54,004 nucleotides of DNA from contig CAZOLR010000013.1 in the NCBI GenBank assembly GCA_964580905.1, forward strand, positions 1-54,004, in the 5' to 3' direction. Below are positions 51,457 to 54,004 of this stretch, one piece after another (positions within the stretch are counted from its first letter, which is position 1; each line of letters starts with the position of its first letter). The notes beneath the pieces are model-generated. The model searched no databases and had not been told where the DNA came from. It saw nothing but the letters and a program-made list of their open reading frames with translations. The DNA comes from G041228335 sp964580905 (GTDB lineage Bacteria; Pseudomonadota; Alphaproteobacteria; Puniceispirillales; UBA1172). Made by a program: the position numbers and the translations under genes.

Positions 51457-53669
51457 CTGCAGAGCCATCGGCAATCGCAGGTCACCCGCCCCTGGATGAG
51501 GCCGGGGATACGCCATTGCGAGCACATATCCTTCATGTGCCATCGATGCATTGTGCCGGTTGTATCGGGAAAATCGAACGTCATATGAATGCGCTTGCCG
51601 GGGTTTCTTGGGCCCGGGTGAACCTGTCGCGCAAGGAATTGCGTGTGATGGCAAGAAAGGACATTGCTGTCTCTGACCTGATAAATGACATGGCCAGCAT
51701 CGGATTTGACGCCGATGCCATTGACCCTGCCCAACTCCAGGCCAATACCGGCATGCCAGCGGATGCGATGCTGAAAAGACTTGCTGTGGCAGGCTTCGGA
51801 ATGATGAATGTTATGCTTCTGTCGGTGTCGGTCTGGTCCGGGGCGGATGCGGCAACCCGGCAGTTCCTTCATCTGGTCTCGGCCCTGATAAGCTTGCCGA
51901 TCCTGATCTATTCCGCGCAGCCATTTCTGGTAAATGCCATGCGTGCCCTTCAGGTAGCCCGGCTCAATATGGACGTGCCGATTTCACTGGCCATTGTACT
52001 TGCCGCGATGATGTCCCTTTATGAATCCCTGACGGGCGGTGCCCATGCCTATTTCGATGCGGCATTGTCCCTCACGTTCTTTCTGCTGGCAGGACGTTAC
52101 CTTGATCTCAAAGCCCGGCAGAAGGCACGTTCTGCCGCCGCCCAGCTGGCGCGAATGCAAACGCCGATGGCTTACCAGAAAAAAGACGGCAAGATCATTG
52201 AGATTGATGTTTCAGCCCTGGTCCCCGGAATGGTGGTTGTCACCAGGCCGGGTGAGCGTATCCCGGCCGATGGGATGATCATCACGGGGAAAGCAGATAT
52301 TGACCGGTCATTTCTGACAGGTGAATCTGTGCCCCTCTCTCTTACCCCGGGGGCAGAAGTCTATGCCGGGGAGACCTGCCTTAATGGCCTGCTTGAGATC
52401 AGGGTCACAAAATCCGCCAGGGACAGTTTTCTCAACCAGTTTATCGATCTGGTAGACATTGCCGAACGTGGCCGCCATCGCTACAGCTCCCTTGCTGATC
52501 GTGCTGCGGCGATTTATGCCCCGCTTGTGCATATACTGGCGCTGGTGGCTTTTGCTTTCTGGATGTGGGTGACAGGCGATACGTATCATGCGTTGACTAT
52601 CGCGATTGCGGTGCTGATCATCACTTGCCCTTGCGCATTGGGACTTGCGGTACCGGCGGTGATTACCGCGGCAAGCGGGCAGTTGTTTTCCCATGGGGTT
52701 TTGCTCAAAAACGCATCCGCACTTGAACGGCTGGCTGAGATTGATACGGTGATCTTCGATAAGACCGGCACCTTGACCAATGGAAGATTCAGGCCAGAAA
52801 GCCTTGATGGATGGCAGGATACGGAACAGGATCTGCTCCTTGAACTGGCTTCGGCATCAAGGCATCCGCTTGCCATTGCTATTACGGATGCCCTTCCTCC
52901 GCCAAGAGGTGCAAGACTTGAACCTTCATCCATTACCGAGGTGCCGGGTTGCGGCATGAAGGCCAGGTTCAACGGCAAAACGCTCAAACTCGGACGGCCT
53001 GAATGGATCAGCGGCAAAAAGGGGAAAGAAAACTGGGATCGGCGTCTTGGTTTCCGGATTGGCCGGGGCGCGGTCAGATGGCTTGATTTTGCCGAGGAAA
53101 TCCGGCCTGAGGTCGTGCCCATGCTGGCCCGTCTTGATAAAAAAGGTATCAAGCGCATTCTTCTGACCGGAGATACTGAACACGCGGCTTCCGCCATGGC
53201 TGGCCGGCTAGGCTTTGTCTTGCATCATGCCGGCATGTCGCCTTTGGAAAAGCAGGATTTCATCAAGTCGATGAAGGCCAAAGGCGCATCGGTGCTGATG
53301 GTGGGGGACGGGCTCAACGATACCGGAGCCATGGCGGCAGCTGATGCGGCGGTGGCACCGGCTTCAGCGCTCGATGCCACCCGCGCTACCGCAGACGTCG
53401 TCCTTCTCGGAGGGCAGTTGAAAGCGCTTCCGTATCTGCTCGATACTGCGAAAAACGCCAGGCGCCGGATCTTGCAGAATTTTACTGCCGCTGCGCTCTA
53501 CAACCTGATTGCCCTGCCGCTTGCCTTTGCCGGACTGGCGACACCTCTCCTCGCAGCCATTGCCATGTCCGCATCATCGATCACCGTGGTGCTGAATGCC
53601 GTGAGGCCGGGGCTGGGTTCAGAAGGGGCATTTGAACTTCGAAAAACTCCCGGGGAGTCGGGCAGATGA
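51453..53669 (+). CDS. ccoI: Copper-transporting P1B-type ATPase for cbb3 assembly
   Basis: This 738-residue P-type ATPase has an N-terminal metal domain (PSMHCAGCIGKIERHM, CxxC near residue 32), eight expected spans with ITCPCALGLAVP (CPC, about 393), phosphorylation site DKTGTLTNG (about 435), TGE loop FLTGESVPLS and ATP hinge VGDGLNDTGAMAAAD (about 617). It exports Cu(I) needed by CuB. It overlaps ccoH and ccoS. Confidence 0.96.
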   Translation: MTAEPSAIAGHPPLDEAGDTPLRAHILHVPSMHCAGCIGKIERHMNALAGVSWARVNLSRKELRVMARKDIAVSDLINDMASIGFDADAIDPAQLQANTGMPADAMLKRLAVAGFGMMNVMLLSVSVWSGADAATRQFLHLVSALISLPILIYSAQPFLVNAMRALQVARLNMDVPISLAIVLAAMMSLYESLTGGAHAYFDAALSLTFFLLAGRYLDLKARQKARSAAAQLARMQTPMAYQKKDGKIIEIDVSALVPGMVVVTRPGERIPADGMIITGKADIDRSFLTGESVPLSLTPGAEVYAGETCLNGLLEIRVTKSARDSFLNQFIDLVDIAERGRHRYSSLADRAAAIYAPLVHILALVAFAFWMWVTGDTYHALTIAIAVLIITCPCALGLAVPAVITAASGQLFSHGVLLKNASALERLAEIDTVIFDKTGTLTNGRFRPESLDGWQDTEQDLLLELASASRHPLAIAITDALPPPRGARLEPSSITEVPGCGMKARFNGKTLKLGRPEWISGKKGKENWDRRLGFRIGRGAVRWLDFAEEIRPEVVPMLARLDKKGIKRILLTGDTEHAASAMAGRLGFVLHHAGMSPLEKQDFIKSMKAKGASVLMVGDGLNDTGAMAAADAAVAPASALDATRATADVVLLGGQLKALPYLLDTAKNARRRILQNFTAAALYNLIALPLAFAGLATPLLAAIAMSASSITVVLNAVRPGLGSEGAFELRKTPGESGR

Positions 53670-53857
53670 CGGTTCTTCTGACACTTATACCCCTGTCCCT
53701 TTTGCTGGGCCTGGTCGGGCTTGCCGCTTTTGTCTGGTCTGTCGGCGATAATCAATATGACGACCCCGAAGGTGAGGCCCAGCGGATCCTTGATCCGAGA
53801 TTTGATGATGCGCCTAAGTCTAGGCATGGCGCCAAAAAACAAACACCCCCTGGATAA
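53666..53857 (+). CDS. ccoS: cbb3 oxidase maturation protein
   Basis: This 63-residue protein has one span (LLTLIPLSLLLGLVGLAAFVW) followed by SVGDNQYDDPEGEAQRIL, the CcoS signature. It is required for cofactor insertion. It closes the ccoGHIS operon. An imperfect hairpin (about 53844-53871) overlaps its stop but lacks a T-run. Confidence 0.93.
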   Translation: MTVLLTLIPLSLLLGLVGLAAFVWSVGDNQYDDPEGEAQRILDPRFDDAPKSRHGAKKQTPPG

Positions 53858-53880
53858 TTCCAAGAGGGTGCAGGTAACTG

Positions 53881-53908
53881 TGGTTGCTGGGGCAGGATTT
53901 GCACCTGC
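53881..53908. repeat. tRNA 3'-end-like segment (candidate attL of a second island)
   Basis: TGGTTGCTGGGGCAGGATTT begins a segment whose reverse complement ends in CCCCAGCAACCA with a T-arm-like CAGG-TGCAAAT-CCTG, resembling a tRNA 3' end. No complete tRNA is present. An integrase C-terminus lies 23 bases away, the usual attachment-site geometry. Confidence 0.65.
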
Positions 53909-53930
53909 ATAAGGTGCATCAATAATTAAC

Positions 53931-54004
53931 TTAACCAAGTAAGAATGTGGCCCATTTCTCCATGATGTCTCTGCGTTGATCGAGAAAATCTGTCCGCTCA
54001 TAAG
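53931..54004 (-). CDS. Tyrosine-type integrase, C-terminal fragment
   Basis: The reverse strand entering at 54004 reads YERTDFLDQRRDIMEKWATF then LLG and a stop at 53931. The pattern Y-x-R-x-D-x-L-x2-R-R-x2-M-x2-W-A is the extreme C-terminus of P4/CP4-57-type tyrosine recombinases, where the tail follows the catalytic tyrosine. Only 23 codons are in the window, so the catalytic residues are not visible. It ends beside the tRNA-like segment at 53881, typical of an island end. Confidence 0.7.
   Translation of the reverse strand, partial: YERTDFLDQRRDIMEKWATFLLG

Noticed and set aside
53844..53871. Terminator after ccoS
   Set aside because: The stem CACCC...GGGTG has an internal mismatch loop, overlaps the stop codon and is not followed by a T-run.
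53498..54001. 167-codon minus-strand open frame starting MSGQIFSIN
   Set aside because: It runs antisense through ccoS and ccoI; the adjacent frame gives an integrase C-terminus instead.

Overview
The window is a dense bacterial chromosome segment (about 53% GC by eye) that reads as an alphaproteobacterium, probably marine and aerobic. The clues are a complete leucine-catabolic (liu-type) operon, a LivGHMF uptake system tied to acyl-CoA enzymes, a ccoNOQP-GHIS cytochrome cbb3 locus under FNR-type sites, and an aminoethylphosphonate-type transporter. A SAR116-like or Rhodospirillales-like origin fits, but the sequence alone does not prove it.

Region 1 (1-2.5 kb) is housekeeping: the start of tuf (minus), tRNA-Tyr, the 23S rRNA methyltransferase rlmB, a 52-residue membrane protein and a nitronate-monooxygenase-like flavoprotein. 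Region 2 (2.6-26.7 kb) is nearly all on the plus strand and devoted to branched-chain carbon. It holds an acyl-CoA ligase, LivG-LivH-LivM-binding protein-LivF, a PaaK-like ligase, isobutyryl-CoA dehydrogenase, a 3-hydroxyisobutyryl-CoA hydrolase-like protein, thiolase, an AGCS symporter, an HSD10-like dehydrogenase and a third acyl-CoA ligase. The leucine route follows: isovaleryl-CoA dehydrogenase, methylcrotonyl-CoA carboxylase beta and alpha, HMG-CoA lyase and methylglutaconyl-CoA hydratase. An AbrB-family membrane protein and a PaaI thioesterase close it.

Region 3 (26.9-42.5 kb) is accessory DNA. A tRNA-Thr borders a satellite-like module (AlpA, primase, RepA-like helicase, HGG-motif protein) with no visible integrase. 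Next come an aminoethylphosphonate-type ABC transporter with a dual-specificity phosphatase in its operon and a Pho-box-like promoter, an EamA transporter and a GNAT acetyltransferase. The most unusual locus follows: a Tat-type exported protein whose last 96 residues are 24 consecutive CGxx tetrapeptides, a DUF6969-like protein, a SiaA-like phosphatase, and convergent SiaB, SiaC and two stand-alone cyclic-nucleotide-binding-fold proteins. Short repeats resembling the 3' end of tRNA-fMet lie at the module boundaries and look like integration scars. One at 53.88 kb lies beside the C-terminus of a tyrosine integrase that runs off the window.

Region 4 (42.5-53.9 kb) is a microaerobic respiration locus: universal stress protein, two small proteins, hemN, an FNR-type regulator and ccoNOQP-ccoGHIS. 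Three TTGAT-N4-(A/G)TCAA sites sit in exactly the intergenic gaps expected for FNR control.
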